A stretch of DNA of 64,000 nucleotides from JASLMY01 sp965226475 (GTDB taxonomy: Bacteria > Pseudomonadota > Alphaproteobacteria > GCA-2731375): NCBI GenBank assembly GCA_965226475.1, contig CBDDDJ010000005.1, positions 2,232,001 to 2,296,000 of the forward strand, in the 5' to 3' direction. The notes under the pieces are model-generated. The model saw nothing but the letters and a program-made list of their open reading frames with translations. It searched no databases and was not told where the DNA came from. Positions 62,667 through 64,000 of this stretch are shown one piece after another (position 1 is the first letter of the stretch; the number at the start of each line of letters is the position of its first letter). The translations under genes and the position numbers were made by a program.

Positions 62667-62667
<1 letters not shown>
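61507..62667 (-). CDS. cheB: Chemotaxis protein-glutamate methylesterase CheB
   Basis: A 386-residue response regulator-methylesterase. Receiver domain: VLIVDDSAVIRG, phospho-Asp in DVVILDVEMPRMDGM, and Lys in YIAKPSS. Linker, then the esterase with Ser in AIGSSTGGPQAL, His in ITQHMPETF and Asp in TGMGHDGV. Start GTG 62667 shares a base with the cheY stop (TAGTG). Demethylates or deamidates receptors opposite CheR. Confidence 0.95.
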
Positions 62668-63032
<365 letters not shown>

Positions 63033-63086
63033 GATTTCCTCCCGGATTGGCTGTCGCGTGCCCCGGACGTGGCCGTCGGACCTGGT

Positions 63087-63557
63087 TCAGGCTGCTTGGG
63101 CATGGCCGAATTCGAGCAGGCGATCGACATCCAGGACCACCAACAGGCGCCCTTCCAGGCGATACACGCCGCTGGCAACCTCCCGCCAGCAGGAGTCGAG
63201 CGTCGGCGGGTTGTGCTCGAAGGCCTCGGCGTCGACGCTCAGGACCTCGCCGACCTCGTCGATCAACAGGCTGTAGGGTTCGCCCCGGTGCTCGACGACG
63301 ATGCCCATCGACGTCTCCCGGTTTGCCGGCGTCATGGCGAGCCGGACCCGCAGATCGATGGCGGTGACGATGCGGCCGCGCAGGTTGAGCGCGCCCGCCA
63401 CCTCCGGCGGCGCCAAGGGGACGCTGGTCAGGGCGTGCGGACTCAGGATGTCGTGGACCGAGAGCACGGGCACGCCGAACAGCTGGCCGCCGAGCGTGGC
63501 GGTAACGAATTCGCGGGGGCCGTCGTGGCCACCATTGACGTGAGTGGTATCGGTCAT
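63087..63557 (-). CDS. cheW: Chemotaxis coupling protein CheW
   Basis: A 156-residue CheW: FVTATLGGQLFGVPVLSVHDILSPHALTSVPLAPPEVAGALNLRGRIVTAIDLRVRL is the classic first half, then VVEHRGEPYSLLIDEVGEVLSVD. It couples receptors to CheA. ATGA overlap with the cheA stop. Confidence 0.94.
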   Translation of the reverse strand: MTDTTHVNGGHDGPREFVTATLGGQLFGVPVLSVHDILSPHALTSVPLAPPEVAGALNLRGRIVTAIDLRVRLAMTPANRETSMGIVVEHRGEPYSLLIDEVGEVLSVDAEAFEHNPPTLDSCWREVASGVYRLEGRLLVVLDVDRLLEFGHAQAA

Positions 63558-64000
63558 GCCGCACCTCCATTCATTGCGATGGTCTGTGAGAGGGAATCGA
63601 GCAGGGCATCACGGTCGAACTTGGCGACATAGTCGTTGAAGCCAGCCTCGCGGCCGCGCTGGAAGTCCGACGGACTGGCGTGCGAGGAGAGCGCCAGGAT
63701 CGGCGTCTCCTGCCACAGGCCATCCCGCTTCACTTCCTCGGCGAAATCGAAGCCGTCCATGCCGGGCATCTCGATGTCGGAGATGATGACATCGAAGCTC
63801 TCCCCATGTTCGCGCAGCTCGAGCGCCTGGCCGGCATCCTCCACCGAAGTCACCGTATAGCCGGCGACCTGCAGCAAGGGTGTCAGCATGTTGCGGAAGA
63901 AGGGGCTGTCGTCGACCAAGAGGACATGGCGTTCACCGCTCTTCTGGCCGAAGGACTGGTCGCCGTGCCGTTTGAACCAGTTGTCGCTGGCCTGCTCCAG
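63554..64000 (-). CDS. cheA: CheA-type hybrid histidine kinase, C-terminal receiver (partial)
   Basis: The frame is open to the right window edge, so only the last ~148 residues are visible: a linker (DNWFKRHGDQSFGQKSGERHVL) and a receiver domain with LLVDDSPFFRNML, phospho-Asp in VIISDIEMPGMDG and Lys in YVAKFDRD. The position directly before cheW-cheY-cheB-cheR and the C-terminal receiver match hybrid CheA of Rhodospirillales. The kinase domain itself is outside the window. Confidence 0.8.
   Translation of the reverse strand: MEQASDNWFKRHGDQSFGQKSGERHVLLVDDSPFFRNMLTPLLQVAGYTVTSVEDAGQALELREHGESFDVIISDIEMPGMDGFDFAEEVKRDGLWQETPILALSSHASPSDFQRGREAGFNDYVAKFDRDALLDSLSQTIAMNGGAA

Overview
The window is high-GC DNA from an alphaproteobacterium, most likely a Rhodospirillales-type lineage. 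This rests on linked gene sets rather than single genes: rpoN-hpf-ptsN, thrS-infC, petABC next to trmL and hemF, the cca / small membrane protein / CoA pyrophosphatase / DUF1285 block facing a moxR-DUF58-DUF4159 operon, and a cheA-W-Y-B-R cluster.

Layout. 1-5.5 kb: end of an alkyltransferase gene, a small unlisted ORF, dadA, an amidase, a polysaccharide deacetylase translationally coupled to a GAF protein, and a conserved small protein. 5.5-13 kb (minus strand): M23 peptidase with a C8-tract frameshift, ptsN, hpf, rpoN, rnd, tRNA-Leu(CAG), infC with a non-canonical start, and thrS. 13-20.5 kb: an MDR reductase, then an insertion-sequence pile-up (IS5, an IS3-like element and IS21) that has shredded a SNF2-type helicase gene and abuts a Bcr/CflA remnant. 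20.6-24.2 kb: a dehydrogenase / MBL / SDR / HIBADH group, with the SDR decayed. 24.2-28.9 kb: brnT-brnA, a 137-bp hairpin repeat, a nucleoside transporter, a TIGR01777 epimerase, a frameshifted DUF4166 gene and a GbsR/MarR regulator. 29-33.7 kb: IS66 and IS5-family elements in a low-GC decayed ORF with TPR-like sequence. 33.7-50.4 kb: conserved chromosomal core (SDR, coq7, dsbB, yqaA, petCBA, trmL, hemF, cca, nudix, DUF1285, moxR operon). 50.4-60.5 kb: mixed accessory genes, including a FIST protein, a lytic transglycosylase behind a textbook sigma-54 promoter, a truncated cytosine methyltransferase, an AmrS-type radical SAM enzyme, a 2OG-oxygenase with a DMT transporter, an exported dienelactone hydrolase-cytochrome c fusion broken by one stop codon, and a glutathione transferase flanked by IS debris. 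60.7-64 kb: the chemotaxis operon, with cheR frameshifted.

Two themes run through the window. First, reading frames are broken unusually often by single-base changes (M23 peptidase, SDR, DUF4166, IS66 transposase, yqaA, cheR, the hydrolase fusion), which means either consensus error or real gene decay. Second, small mobile DNA tends to sit at gene ends: two copies of a 137-bp double-hairpin element supply or overlap the stop codons of two genes, and IS5-type elements target TNA sites that are themselves stop codons. The best candidates for something undescribed are the 137-bp double-hairpin element, with compensatory base changes between its copies, and the hydrolase-cytochrome fusion. No new defence or biosynthetic system could be established from the sequence alone.
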